DNA of 64,000 bases from Herbaspirillum hiltneri N3. GTDB taxonomy: Bacteria > Pseudomonadota > Gammaproteobacteria > Burkholderiales > Burkholderiaceae_D. The notes below the pieces were generated by a model. That model made no database searches. It saw nothing but the letters and a program-made list of their open reading frames with translations, and was not told the DNA's origin. Shown here in pieces: positions 54,203 through 64,000 of the stretch (within the stretch, counting starts at the first letter, position 1; every line of letters starts with the position of its first letter). The stretch spans positions 2,728,001-2,792,000 of the forward strand of contig NZ_CP011409.1 in NCBI RefSeq assembly GCF_001267925.1, in the 5' to 3' direction. The translations under genes were made by a program, and so were the position numbers.

Positions 54203-55384
54203 TTAATCCAGCGAAGCAGCCGGGCCAAAGAACTCGTAACGGCTCTGCGCCGCCGGTACACCCAGCTCGTGCAGGTGGCGCTTGATTGCCTTCATGAAGG
54301 ACTTGGGACCGACAAAATAGGCGTCCACGTCCATCGACTCCGGCAGCCAGCCGGCCAATTTGTCGCGATCGATGTAGCCGGTCGCATGTGGCGCCTGGTC
54401 CTGTTCGCGCGGTTGCTCGTAGCAGAAGTAATGCTGCAACTGCGGATGTTCCTGCGCCAGGTCGGCGATTTTCTTGCCGAAGGCGTGTACGCCGCCATGC
54501 CGCGCTGCGTGGATGAACACGACCGGGCGCTTGCTCGGCAGCGCTGCGTCCAGCATCGCCAGCATCGGCGTGATGCCGACGCCGCCACTGATCAGCACCA
54601 GCGGGCGTTCACCCGGGGTCAGCGTGAACTCTCCCGATGGCGGCATCAGGTCGATCTGCTTGCCGACCGTCATGTGGTCGTGCAGGAAGTTCGAGACCTT
54701 GCCGTTTGGCTCGCGCTTGACGCTGATGCGGTACATCTTGTCGTTCGGCGCGGCCGACAGCGAGTACTGGCGGCGCATTTCCTCGCCGTCGACGGTGACG
54801 CACAGGCCGATGTATTGGCCCGGGTGGTATTCCATGATGGCCTTGCCGTCTTCAGGCGCGAAGTAGAAGGAGGTGATTTCCTCGCTCTCGTCGACGCGGC
54901 GCACCACCACGAACTTGCGCAGGCCGCGCCAGCCGCCGTCGGCTTTTTCGGTGGCCTGGTAGATGTTTTCCTCTGCGCCGATCAGGATGTCGGCCAGCTG
55001 GCCGTAGGCGGCGGCCCAGGCTTCGATGACCTGGTCGGTGGCGATTTCCGCGCCCAGCACTTCGCGGATGGCGCGCAGCAGGCAGTCGCCGACCATCGGA
55101 TAATGTTCCGGCTGGATCTGCAGCGCGACGTGCTTGTTGATGATGGTGGTGACCAGGCCGCCCAGTTGTTCGAGCTGGTCGATATGGCGCGCGTACATCA
55201 GCACGCCGTTGGCCAATGCGCGCTGCTGGTCGCCGCTGCCTTGGTGGGCCTTGTTGAACAAGGGGATGACTTGCGGGTAGTCGCGCATGAGCATCTTGTA
55301 GAAATGCGTGGTCAGCGCTTCGCCGCCGCTTTCGAGCAGGGGAACGGTGGATTTGACGATGGCGCGGTGGGCGTCGGAGAGCAT
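54203..55384 (-). CDS. hmp: Flavohaemoglobin, nitric oxide dioxygenase
   Basis: A 393-residue enzyme that turns NO into nitrate using oxygen and NAD(P)H. The globin domain (1-138) contains the QIQPEHYPMVGDCLLRAI segment, with the proximal histidine just before it in NKHVALQ. The FAD domain has RRQYSLSAAP, and the NAD domain ISGGVGITPMLAML. Length equals E. coli Hmp (396). ATG 55384 has AAAGG 8 bp upstream; the 24-residue extension is not used. A sigma-54-type promoter and NorR-type sites lie upstream, shared with divergent norR. Confidence 0.95.
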   Translation of the reverse strand: MLSDAHRAIVKSTVPLLESGGEALTTHFYKMLMRDYPQVIPLFNKAHQGSGDQQRALANGVLMYARHIDQLEQLGGLVTTIINKHVALQIQPEHYPMVGDCLLRAIREVLGAEIATDQVIEAWAAAYGQLADILIGAEENIYQATEKADGGWRGLRKFVVVRRVDESEEITSFYFAPEDGKAIMEYHPGQYIGLCVTVDGEEMRRQYSLSAAPNDKMYRISVKREPNGKVSNFLHDHMTVGKQIDLMPPSGEFTLTPGERPLVLISGGVGITPMLAMLDAALPSKRPVVFIHAARHGGVHAFGKKIADLAQEHPQLQHYFCYEQPREQDQAPHATGYIDRDKLAGWLPESMDVDAYFVGPKSFMKAIKRHLHELGVPAAQSRYEFFGPAASLD

Positions 55385-55450
55385 GGCGGTACCTTTCAGG
55401 GTTGAACAAGCAGACGGGAGGTCGGGAATCCTCGTTTCCTGCCCCTTCTT

Positions 55451-55467
55451 AATCAAACTCCATGCCA
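55451..55467 (-). promoter_or_regulatory. Sigma-54 promoter of hmp
   Basis: The minus strand reads TGGCATG-GAGT-TTGAT, matching the -24/-12 pattern TGGCACG-N4-TTGCA with two changes. It is 67 bp upstream of the hmp start and oriented towards it. Confidence 0.75.
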
Positions 55468-55509
55468 GAGTAAAAATCTTTTATAATCAGTCACTTAAAA
55501 AATGACCGA

Positions 55510-55535
55510 GTCAAATCGACCCGAGTCATATTGAC
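55510..55535. promoter_or_regulatory. Two NorR-type binding sites, GT-N7-AC
   Basis: GT-CAAATCG-AC at 55510-55520 and GT-CATATTG-AC at 55525-55535 are spaced 15 bp apart. The second lies in a perfect CGAGTCA-TAT-TGACTCG palindrome. They sit 45-80 bp upstream of the sigma-54 promoter and just before the norR start. A possible half-site (TGACC) precedes them. Confidence 0.8.
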
Positions 55536-55550
55536 TCGAAAAGGGTAAAA

Positions 55551-57110
<1,560 letters not shown>

Positions 57111-57122
57111 AACCTCGCCGCC

Positions 57123-58838
57123 TTAAAACTGTTCCCAGGCGCCTTCCTCCTGCGCAAGTGCCGGGCCGGTAACGGCTTTGCCGTTGGACGCCGCCGCGAC
57201 GCGCAGAGCCGGCTTGGTGGAGGTTTTTGCAGCAACGGCTACGGGGCGTTTCGGCATCGCCTTGACGCCGGCGGACGGCGCGGCCGCATTGCCGTCCAGC
57301 TTGAAGACGCTGACGGTCTCCGCCAGCTTGCCGGCCTGTTCTTGCAGCGCCTGGGCCGCCGCCGCGGCTTCTTCCACCAGCGCGGCATTCTGCTGGGTGA
57401 CTTCATCCATCTGCGCGATAGCCCGGTTGATCTGCTCCAGGCCGGTGCTTTGCTCCTGGGTGGCGGACGAGATTTCTCCCACGATATCGGTCACGCGCTT
57501 GACGCTGCTGACTACCTCATCCATGGTCGAGCCGGCTTCTTCCACCAGTTTGCTGCCGACGTCGACCTTGGCGACCGAGTCGTCAATCAGGGCCTTGATT
57601 TCCTTCGCGGCGGCCGATGAGCGCTGCGCCAGGCTGCGCACTTCCGACGCCACGACGGCAAAACCCCGGCCTTGTTCGCCGGCCCGGGCCGCTTCCACCG
57701 CCGCGTTCAGCGCCAGGATATTGGTCTGGAAGGCAATGCCGTCGATGACGCTGATGATGTCGACGATCTTGCGCGAGGATTCATTGATCGAGCCCATGGT
57801 GTCGACCACCTTGCCGACCACCGTGCCGCCCTGGACGGCGACTTCCGATGCGGTCGTCGCCAGCTGGTTGGCCTGGCGGGCATTGTCGGCGTTCTGCTTC
57901 ACGGTCGAGGTCAGTTCTTCCATCGCCGACGCGGTTTCTTCCAGGGACCCGGCTTGTTCTTCGGTACGCGAGGACAGGTCGAGGTTGCCCGATGCGATTT
58001 CACTGGATGCGGTGGCGATGGTGTCGGTGCCGACGCGGACGCTGCCGACGATGTGCAGCAAGTTGTCGTTCATTTGCCTGAGTGCGCCGAGCAGCTGGCC
58101 GGTCTCATCTTCGCTGCTTTGCCTGATGTCCGCGGTCAGGTCGCCGTCGGCCACCTGGCGGGCGACCTTGACTGCTTCCGTGAGCGGCCGTGAAATGATG
58201 CGCGCGACCATCACCGCCAGCGTCATGGCCGCGACGATGCACAGGACCAGCATGCCGATGATCCACAGCCGCGCACTGGCGTAGGTATCGTCGGCGAGCT
58301 TGTTCGAGATGTCCGAGCCGCGCTCGTTGACGGCGGTCAGCTGGTCGAGAAGCTCGATGGCTTTGAGATAGTTCCTGGTCGACTCGCCTTTCATGAGCGT
58401 GCGTGCTTCAGCGCTCTTGCCCTCGCGCGAAAGGGCGATGATCTTGGGATGTTCGGCGACGATAACGTCCAGCATTTTGCCGACTTCCGGATAGATGGCG
58501 CGCTCTTCCGGTTCGGTAATCTGGCTCTCGTACCGCTTGCGTGCCGCCGTAAGGACCTGCAGCTGCTGGTTGGCGCTCTGCTCCATTTCGTCGAACTCCT
58601 TGGGGTCGGAGGCGACGATATGCTGCAGTTCAAAGCTGCGGATGCGCGAGGTCGTGAATTTCAGGCGAGCCAGCGTACGAATGGTCGGCAGCCAGTTGGT
58701 CGCTATCTCGGTAGAGGCGCGGTTGACCTTGTCGATCTGGTTGATGGCGAAAATGCCCAGGCCTGCAGCCAGTACGATCACGGCTAAAAACGCGGCGATC
58801 AGCTTGGTGGCGATCTTCAAGTTGTAGAACCATTTCAT
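57123..58838 (-). CDS. Methyl-accepting chemotaxis protein with CheR-tether-like tail
   Basis: A 571-residue chemoreceptor. TM1 lies at about residues 11-31, a helical periplasmic domain follows, TM2 at about 190-210, then HAMP and the signalling domain with hairpin tip [23 protein letters not shown]. After an Ala/Lys-rich linker it ends GAWEQF, resembling the NWETF pentapeptide that tethers CheR and CheB. ATG 58838 has GGGAGAAAG 5-10 bp upstream. It is convergent with norR, 12 bp apart. Upstream AT-rich sequence probably holds the promoter. Confidence 0.92.
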   Translation of the reverse strand: MKWFYNLKIATKLIAAFLAVIVLAAGLGIFAINQIDKVNRASTEIATNWLPTIRTLARLKFTTSRIRSFELQHIVASDPKEFDEMEQSANQQLQVLTAARKRYESQITEPEERAIYPEVGKMLDVIVAEHPKIIALSREGKSAEARTLMKGESTRNYLKAIELLDQLTAVNERGSDISNKLADDTYASARLWIIGMLVLCIVAAMTLAVMVARIISRPLTEAVKVARQVADGDLTADIRQSSEDETGQLLGALRQMNDNLLHIVGSVRVGTDTIATASSEIASGNLDLSSRTEEQAGSLEETASAMEELTSTVKQNADNARQANQLATTASEVAVQGGTVVGKVVDTMGSINESSRKIVDIISVIDGIAFQTNILALNAAVEAARAGEQGRGFAVVASEVRSLAQRSSAAAKEIKALIDDSVAKVDVGSKLVEEAGSTMDEVVSSVKRVTDIVGEISSATQEQSTGLEQINRAIAQMDEVTQQNAALVEEAAAAAQALQEQAGKLAETVSVFKLDGNAAAPSAGVKAMPKRPVAVAAKTSTKPALRVAAASNGKAVTGPALAQEEGAWEQF

Positions 58839-59096
58839 TATCTTTCTCCCCCGCTTTTTGTGAGTCGGCGCACTGGTTTCGCGGCGCTTCGGTTCCCGCT
58901 CGCAGCAGCGGGCAGTTACGCACAGAATTGCATGAAAGATAATTTTGTTCAAATAAAGGCAGTTGTTATTTGTGTATTTCTTGATAATTTTTCTTCTTGC
59001 AATCCACGGGAGATATGCAGGTGCTGACAACAAGCTGGAGGTGTTGCAGAAACGTTTCTCGAACGCTGAGGCGGAAGGGAGGGACTAAACGGCTCC
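58839..59096. other. AT-rich intergenic region upstream of the chemoreceptor
   Basis: About 258 bp with no supported gene. The stretch 58930-59000 is strongly AT-rich and is the likely promoter region of the chemoreceptor gene. Nothing else was recognised. Confidence 0.5.
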
Positions 59097-59858
59097 TCAC
59101 GCCAGGGTGATGGCGATGCCTTGCGCCTGATAAGGCGCGATCAGTTCGGCGGCGGTGTCGCGATTGACCACGAGGCGACCGACTTCGGCCAAGGGCACGA
59201 TCTCGAACGGCGAGGTGGTGTCGAGCTTGTCCGGCGAGGCCAGCACCACGGTGTCGGCTGCCGAGCGGCTGAAAGCGCGCTTGATGCCGGCTTCCTCGAA
59301 ATCGAGCGAAGTGATGCCAGTGTGCGGATGCAGGCTGCAGACGCCCATGAAATACTGGTCGGCGCGTATGCGCCCGATCTCTTCGATGGTGCCGCCGCCC
59401 ATCGCCACCACGGAGTGCTTGAACAGTTTGCCGCCGATGATGATGACGTCGATATGCGCATGACCGGACAGCTCGACCGCGATCGACGGGCTGTGCGTGA
59501 CGACGGTTGCCTTCAGGTCGGGCGCCAGGTGGCGCGCCATCTGGACGCAGGTGGTGCCGCCGTCGATGAATACCACCTGGCCGGGCAGCACCAGCGCCGC
59601 CGCCGCGCGGCCGATGTCGGCCTTGGCGCCGGGCTCGATGTGCTGGCGGTTGGCGAACATCACCATCGGCGGGGTGCCAATCAAGGGCAACGCGCCGCCA
59701 TGTACGCGCCGCAGCAATCCTTCCTTCGCCAGTTCACGCAGATCGCGCCTGATCGTGTCTTCGGATACCTCCAGTTGTTCGCTCACCGGCTTGGCGACGA
59801 TGCGGCCGTCGCGGCTGAGCAGGTCGAGCAGGTGTTTCTTTCGTTGGCTGGTCAGCAT
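59097..59858 (-). CDS. DeoR-family transcriptional regulator
   Basis: A 253-residue regulator. The DeoR helix-turn-helix is KKHLLDLLSRDGRIVAKPVSE, SEDTIRRDLRELAKEGLLRRVHGGA. The sugar-phosphate-sensing domain has FIDGGTTCVQMARHL and MGGGTIEEIGRIRADQYFMGV. ATG 59858 begins the HTH; the upstream in-frame extension overlaps the AT-rich divergent promoter region. It is divergent from nudK, 215 bp apart. Effectors in this family are phosphorylated sugars. Confidence 0.9.
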   Translation of the reverse strand: MLTSQRKKHLLDLLSRDGRIVAKPVSEQLEVSEDTIRRDLRELAKEGLLRRVHGGALPLIGTPPMVMFANRQHIEPGAKADIGRAAAALVLPGQVVFIDGGTTCVQMARHLAPDLKATVVTHSPSIAVELSGHAHIDVIIIGGKLFKHSVVAMGGGTIEEIGRIRADQYFMGVCSLHPHTGITSLDFEEAGIKRAFSRSAADTVVLASPDKLDTTSPFEIVPLAEVGRLVVNRDTAAELIAPYQAQGIAITLA

Positions 59859-60073
59859 GCGGTCGTGCTCCGGTTCGGGGATGGGTGAGGTCAGGCAGTG
59901 TACAAGAAAATGCGCAAATTCGTGCAGCTTCACGTAAGTATTGCGTGGATTGTTGCACGAATATTCTTGATTTTTCTTGACGCTGCATGATATTTTAAAC
60001 AAAGCGTGCAAATACCGGCAAGGAGGACTGCCGACTTTGTGGCCTTATGAATTCACTGCACAGGAGTAAAACG

Positions 60074-60685
60074 ATGGAAAACGAGCGCGTCCGCATCCGC
60101 AATGTCGAGGTCTTGTCCGACGATTGGTACCTGCTCAAGAAAACCACCTTCGACTATCGTCGCGCCGATGGCGTCTGGCAGACGCTCAACCGCGAGACCT
60201 ACGATCGCGGCAACGGCGCCACCATCCTGCTGTACAACCTGGAGCGGCGCAGCGTGATCCTGATCCGGCAATTCCGTTTTCCGACCTATCGCGACGGTCA
60301 CGACGGCTTCCTGGTCGAAACGCCGGCCGGACTGCTCGACAACGCCAGCCCGGAACAGCGTATCCGCGCAGAGGCGGAGGAAGAAACCGGCTATCGCGTC
60401 GGCGACGTGCGCAAGGTGTTCGAGGTGTTCATGAGCCCCGGCTCGGTGACCGAGAAATTGCATTTCTTCGTCGGCGAATACACCGCGGATGCGCGCGCAG
60501 GCGAGGGCGGCGGCAATGTCGCCGAAGGGGAGGATATCGAAGTGATGGAGGTGCCGATCCAGCAAGCGCTGATGATGATTGCCGAAGGCGAGATCGCCGA
60601 CGGCAAGACCATCATGCTGTTGCAATACGCCCAGCTGCATTTGTTTGGCGTAGGGGCAAACCGGGGATTGGTTACAGATATTTGA
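60074..60685 (+). CDS. nudK: GDP-mannose pyrophosphatase-type Nudix hydrolase
   Basis: A 203-residue Nudix enzyme. The Nudix box region [17 protein letters not shown], then [12 protein letters not shown], closely matches NudK, which hydrolyses GDP-mannose and related sugar nucleotides. [18 protein letters not shown] precedes it. ATG 60074 has AGGAG 8 bp upstream; an in-frame upstream ATG at 60047 lacks one. Its 3' end overlaps the convergent DUF1120 gene by 14 bp. Confidence 0.9.
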   Translation: MENERVRIRNVEVLSDDWYLLKKTTFDYRRADGVWQTLNRETYDRGNGATILLYNLERRSVILIRQFRFPTYRDGHDGFLVETPAGLLDNASPEQRIRAEAEEETGYRVGDVRKVFEVFMSPGSVTEKLHFFVGEYTADARAGEGGGNVAEGEDIEVMEVPIQQALMMIAEGEIADGKTIMLLQYAQLHLFGVGANRGLVTDI

Positions 60686-61307
60686 CTTCGATCGTTGCCG
60701 AACCATCCAGGGGAATGCTGCCTGTCAGATTGAGATTTTCTCTTTTGTTCAGATAGGCAGTCAAATTCATGTCAAAGGTCCAGACTTGGCCTGCGGTCAG
60801 AGCCGTGTAGATAAACCTGGCCGTGTTGTGGACAGACATGATCAGGGACCCAAAATTGCTCACCCCTGTGCCTTGCGTGTCAAAAAAAACGAGTTGCGAA
60901 TTATTGCCGTCCACTTTCACATCTGGCCCGAGGGCCAAGACATAGTTGCCGACGTTCTTGCCGTCAACGCTGCCAAGGCCGAAACTGTGAGCGCTAGAAA
61001 AAGATCCACTATCAATACGGGAGGTCGCACGGTTGTCAGTTACAGCGATGCCTATCCGCATCTTGGCATTGCAAGTTACTGTGAACGGAATGGAGCGAGT
61101 CTCCAATTTAGCGTATTCACGTGACTTCAGGCTTTTGGCCGGAATGGTTTCATAATCGACTGTGTTGCCACCAGCAAATGTTGGAGTACAGGCAGGAGGC
61201 AGAATCGAGCCTTTGACCTTCATTTCCGCGGTCTCGGCAGCTTGGGCAGAGAAAGAAAACAACAAGGAAGCAGCAAGGGTGCAAAGCAGGGTGACTTGTT
61301 TGTTCAT
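60672..61307 (-). CDS. DUF1120-family secreted protein, copy 3
   Basis: A 211-residue exported protein. Signal peptide [19 protein letters not shown], cleaved near AQA; mature start [17 protein letters not shown]; second cysteine in FTVTCNA; C-terminus [17 protein letters not shown] 61307 has AAGGAAATG upstream; an in-frame ATG at 61382 would give no signal peptide at the N-terminus. The conserved inverted repeat lies 186 bp upstream, further than in copies 1 and 2. It is lower in GC than neighbouring genes. Confidence 0.82.
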   Translation of the reverse strand: MNKQVTLLCTLAASLLFSFSAQAAETAEMKVKGSILPPACTPTFAGGNTVDYETIPAKSLKSREYAKLETRSIPFTVTCNAKMRIGIAVTDNRATSRIDSGSFSSAHSFGLGSVDGKNVGNYVLALGPDVKVDGNNSQLVFFDTQGTGVSNFGSLIMSVHNTARFIYTALTAGQVWTFDMNLTAYLNKRENLNLTGSIPLDGSATIEVKYL

Positions 61308-61484
61308 GATCATTTCCTTGAAATTCGGTGAATTGATACCGCGTTCGGAACGGCTGCTGCAATGGTCGAGATCTCGGCACATCGCTTCATTTCCATCCGT
61401 CCATCGTTTTTTACCTGGACCGTGCCATCAAAAATTAATCTGTCTTTTCTGATGAGATGTCTGAATCTTAAGAGTTGAGACTTC

Positions 61485-61512
61485 TCGTTGATATGAGAAA
61501 ACTCTCAAAACC
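61485..61512 (-). promoter_or_regulatory. Conserved TGAGA-N4-TCTCA element, copy D
   Basis: The core is 61494-61507, a perfect match. Read towards the DUF1120 gene it is TGAGAGTTTTCTCA followed by TATCAACG. A degenerate half (TTGAGACTTCTC) lies about 15 bp further on. Confidence 0.75.
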
Positions 61513-61626
61513 ATCGAAAAACTTTCGCTAAATACTCGCAAAAGATTCCGTGTCGTCGTGAGTCCCGGTTCGGTGATCGTCTACGCCCGCAGGCCAAGGA
61601 TTGTGGCTCGGCCCCAGCATGGATTA

Positions 61627-61650
61627 AAATGAGAAGCATTCTTATTATTG
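61627..61650 (+). promoter_or_regulatory. Fur-like box upstream of the PepSY gene
   Basis: AATGAGAAGCATTCTTATTAT around 61628-61648 fits the AATGATAATCATTATC core of Fur sites with a few changes. It is about 190 bp before the PepSY protein start, suggesting iron control. Confidence 0.6.
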
Positions 61651-61836
61651 TCTGAGCTTTCCGGGGCAGAGGCTGTCCTGTTACCGGACGTTCAAGCCTT
61701 GGATCCGCCAAGTTTCGGCCTTGTTGCCAACGCGGACTTCCGGGCCGCCGGCAGCCTGGGTGATGGTATTAACCAGCCGATGGTCATGCTCCGACAACGG
61801 GGCAAGACCGCTTCGGCATTTTCTTGAAGCGACTCT

Positions 61837-63111
61837 ATGCGTGCTGTTCTCGTCCTCCTTCATCGCTGGTTCGGTCTCGGCGTGGCGGTGTTCCTGTTTA
61901 TTTCCGGCGCTACCGGTGCGATCATTTCCTGGGATCACGAGCTCGACGCCGCGCTCAATCCGACCTTGTTCCACGCCAACAGCGCCAATAGCGCCAACTC
62001 GGGCGGCGTAGCCGGCACGCCCAAACCAGGCCTGGAACTGGCCAACATCGTCGAAGCGCGCGAGCCGAAGCTGCGCGTCACTTACGTGATGAACGAGAGC
62101 GAGCCGGGCCACACCAGCAACATGATGATCGAGCCGCGCCTTGATCCGGCCACCGGCAAGCCGTATGAACTGGGCTACAACCAGATCGCCGTTGACCCGG
62201 TCACCGCTGAAATCCAGGGCAAGCGCATGTGGGGCGCGATTTCGCTGAGCCGCGAAAACCTGCTGCCGTTCCTCTACAAGCTGCACTACACGATGCATCT
62301 TCCCGAAGTCGGCGGCATCGAGCTCGGCATCTGGCTCATGGGCATTATCGGCATCGTCTGGGCATTGGATTGCTTCATTGCGCTGTGGCTGTCCTTCCCC
62401 AACCCGAAGAGCTGGCGCAAGTCGTTTGCCTTCCGCTGGAAAGAGGGCGGCCACAAACTCAACTTCGATCTGCATCGCTCAGGTGGCGTGTGGGTATGGG
62501 GCTTGCTTCTGATCCTGGCGGTGACCTCGGTGTCCATGAATCTCAACAACCAGGTCATGACGCCGATCATCAAGGTCTTCTCGACGGTGACACCGACCGC
62601 CTTTGACACCCGCACGCCGGTCGCGCCGGACAAGGTGGCGGAGCCCCGGATGTCGCGCGAGCAGGTTACCCGGCTTGCGATCGAGGAAGGCAAGCGTCGC
62701 GGCTTCGAGGCGCCGGCCGGCGGCGTGTTCTATTCATCGATGTTTGGGTTGTATGGCGTCGGGTTCTTCGAAGCAGGCAACGATCATGGCGACGTCGGCC
62801 TCGGCAACGCCTGGCTGTACTTCGATGCCGCCACCGGCGCACCGGCCGGCACGCGCATCCCGGGGACCGGCAGCGCCGGCGACTTGTTCATCCAGGCGCA
62901 ATTTCCACTGCATTCAGGACGCATCCTCGGCTTGCCGGGCCGCATCTTCATTTCCTTCATGGGCGCGCTGGTGGCGATGTTGTCGGTGACCGGGGTGGTG
63001 ATCTGGATGCGCAAGCGCAAGGCTCGCGTGGTGCAGAAACGCAAGGTGTGGGAGCAATCAGGCTCCGCCTCGCCGCAGCCGGGCGGCCGCGAAAGCGCTT
63101 CCTTGCCATAG
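61837..63111 (+). CDS. PepSY-domain inner-membrane protein (PiuB/iron-reductase-like)
   Basis: A 424-residue membrane protein of the PepSY-associated TM family. TM1 is FGLGVAVFLFISGATGAIISW with H8/W10 just before; further helices lie at about residues 160-185, 220-240 and 365-388. PepSY-like repeats are in the periplasmic parts (NQIAVDPVTAEIQGKRMWG and AWLYFDAATGAPAGTR). Conserved HRW, LHYTMHLP and DLHRSGGVW histidines are likely haem ligands, as in siderophore-iron reductases. A Fur-like box upstream supports a role in iron use. Confidence 0.85.
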   Translation: MRAVLVLLHRWFGLGVAVFLFISGATGAIISWDHELDAALNPTLFHANSANSANSGGVAGTPKPGLELANIVEAREPKLRVTYVMNESEPGHTSNMMIEPRLDPATGKPYELGYNQIAVDPVTAEIQGKRMWGAISLSRENLLPFLYKLHYTMHLPEVGGIELGIWLMGIIGIVWALDCFIALWLSFPNPKSWRKSFAFRWKEGGHKLNFDLHRSGGVWVWGLLLILAVTSVSMNLNNQVMTPIIKVFSTVTPTAFDTRTPVAPDKVAEPRMSREQVTRLAIEEGKRRGFEAPAGGVFYSSMFGLYGVGFFEAGNDHGDVGLGNAWLYFDAATGAPAGTRIPGTGSAGDLFIQAQFPLHSGRILGLPGRIFISFMGALVAMLSVTGVVIWMRKRKARVVQKRKVWEQSGSASPQPGGRESASLP

Positions 63112-63194
63112 TTTGAACAAGAGATAACCAAGGAGCCAAGGGCCGCGACGACCGGGGCCATGGCTGAGCGGCTCTTATCCTTGCCGCTTCATGT

Positions 63195-63632
63195 TTATCG
63201 TGCCGGCAGGTTGCGCGTGGTCCAGTACGATACGGCGTCGACCACGGTATCCATCATCTGGTCCGCATCGGTGGCCTTGTGAAGATAGCCGTTGGCGCCG
63301 AGCTCGTAGCTCTTGTTGATGTCTTCACGGTCGGTTGAGGTCGAGAACATCACCACCGGGATATGCGAGGTCGCCTTGTTGCCCTTGAGCATGCGCAGCA
63401 GATCGTGGCCGCTCAGGCGCGGCATGTTCAGGTCCAGCAGGATCAGAAAAGGGTGCAGGTCACGGCGCGCAGTGTATTCGTGACGGAACAGGAAATCCGA
63501 GGCCTTTTCAGGATCGTTGAACCAGGTCCATTTTTCGGTGAGTTTCATGCGCAGGATGGCGAAGCGGGCCAGTTCCGCCACTTCAGAACTGTCGTCCACC
63601 AAAAGAATGTCGGATTGTTGTAAGCCTTGCAT
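63195..63632 (-). CDS. Single-domain response regulator (CheY-like receiver)
   Basis: A 145-residue receiver protein without an output domain. The acidic pocket is LLVDDSSEVAE, the phospho-acceptor Asp lies in ILLDLNMPRLSG, the Thr/Ser switch in VVMFSTSTD, and the lysine in YLHKATDADQ. The FNDPEKASDFLF insert is typical of the Rcp1-like group that pairs with phytochrome-type histidine kinases. ATG 63632 has AAGGCG about 8 bp upstream; ATG 63638 is an alternative. No kinase gene lies in the window. Confidence 0.88.
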   Translation of the reverse strand: MQGLQQSDILLVDDSSEVAELARFAILRMKLTEKWTWFNDPEKASDFLFRHEYTARRDLHPFLILLDLNMPRLSGHDLLRMLKGNKATSHIPVVMFSTSTDREDINKSYELGANGYLHKATDADQMMDTVVDAVSYWTTRNLPAR

Positions 63633-63638
63633 GCTCAT

Positions 63639-63990
63639 CGCCTTCACAAAATAAGAACCCAACCTGTTCACCGGGTTCATCGACACCCGGCAAGGACGAC
63701 ACGGCCCGCAGCCGATGTGTCGCGCTTGCCCGGTGTTGATGAGTCCATTTTGGCACGCTCGTACAGGATGGATATCGGGCAATTCCCTAAAACATACGTT
63801 TTGGTAGGTTGCTGGGTGAATGTTGAAAAATGGTGGACTTTGGCGACAGATAAACTACTTCATCGTTGCCGGGTCGTACCATCGCGCAGAATCACGCGCC
63901 GGAAGATGTCAGGCCTCCGGATGAATTTAACGATTCGTGATGTTTCTGATGCGATGCCTGAATTTTAGGATTTGAGATCGATGATTAATA
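63639..63990. other. Intergenic region at the right edge
   Basis: About 350 bp with no supported gene. It leads up to a truncated copy of the DUF1120-associated repeat. An AT-rich patch near 63785-63850 may be the response-regulator promoter. Confidence 0.45.
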
Positions 63991-64000
63991 TGAGAAAACT
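63991..64000 (-). promoter_or_regulatory. Conserved element, copy E, cut by the window edge
   Basis: TGAGAAAACT, preceded by TTAATA, matches the first ten bases of the core in the same orientation as the other four. Read on the minus strand it is followed by TATTAAT. The second arm lies outside the window. Confidence 0.6.

Larger units (their letters stand above)
61308..61836. other. Intergenic region between DUF1120 copy 3 and the PepSY gene
   Basis: About 530 bp. It holds the long DUF1120 leader, the copy D inverted repeat, and a Fur-like box near 61627-61650. The part 61680-61830 has an open minus-strand stretch ending GGPEVRVGNKAETWRIQG that I cannot assign; it may be a gene relic. Confidence 0.6.

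Noticed and set aside
61681..61830. A protein-coding gene in the minus-strand frame ending before the PepSY gene
   Set aside because: The recognisable stretch is under 50 codons, then merges into shadow sequence of the PepSY gene; I could not assign it to a family.

Overview
The window looks like a chromosomal segment of a GC-rich betaproteobacterium, most likely an Oxalobacteraceae member close to Herbaspirillum. That placement is inferred from gene content (DUF1120 proteins, phn genes with an iron alcohol dehydrogenase, hmp-norR, pgk-pyk, single-chain indolepyruvate oxidoreductase) and codon use. No rRNA, tRNA or CRISPR array was seen, so the name is not proven.

Layout. 1-6.7 kb: a MocR-type regulator (cut by the window edge) diverges from an unusual ferredoxin/reductase/M24-peptidase fusion; then a PAS-GGDEF diguanylate cyclase, cyclopropane fatty acid synthase, and a sirtuin preceded by a 51-residue membrane protein. 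7-17.4 kb: indolepyruvate:ferredoxin oxidoreductase, an acyl-CoA dehydrogenase/enoyl-CoA hydratase pair, an S51 peptidase, an MscS channel and DNA polymerase II. 17.4-20.4 kb: a DUF1120 secreted protein, a small acidic protein, a TauE/SafE transporter and phnX. 38.2-41.9 kb: phnE, phnC, phnD and a divergent LysR regulator. 41.9-51 kb: hydrolase, small conserved proteins, CYTH protein, MFS transporter, a FimH-like adhesin with a decayed relative, a second DUF1120 gene, and ftsK. 51-60 kb: cupin and AhpD-like proteins divergent from a MocR regulator; an NO-stress group (hemerythrin, hmp, norR) with a visible sigma-54 promoter and NorR-type sites; a chemoreceptor; a DeoR regulator and nudK. 60.7-64 kb: a third DUF1120 gene, a PepSY membrane protein with a Fur-like box, and a single-domain response regulator.

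Two things stand out. First, the three DUF1120 genes and the FimH-like adhesin are scattered, yet each is preceded by the same inverted repeat (TGAGA-N4-TCTCA, one copy with a mismatch) in the same orientation, followed by a -10-like TATNAA in three of the four. A fifth, truncated copy lies at the right edge. This looks like an uncharacterised regulon of surface or secreted proteins.

Second, the phn operon is broken. The phosphonate-associated iron alcohol dehydrogenase gene is split by a 16.3-kb block (YheT-like hydrolase to SDR, including ilvE, azlCD, pgk and pyk) bounded by perfect 402-bp direct repeats taken from that gene. Deleting one repeat plus the block restores an uninterrupted 362-codon gene and a contiguous phnD-C-E-adh-phnX order. 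Genes at both block edges are truncated, and a further junction inside the block (about 33.83 kb) removes the 5' ends of two divergent genes. This is either a recent rearrangement or an assembly chimera, and long reads would decide.
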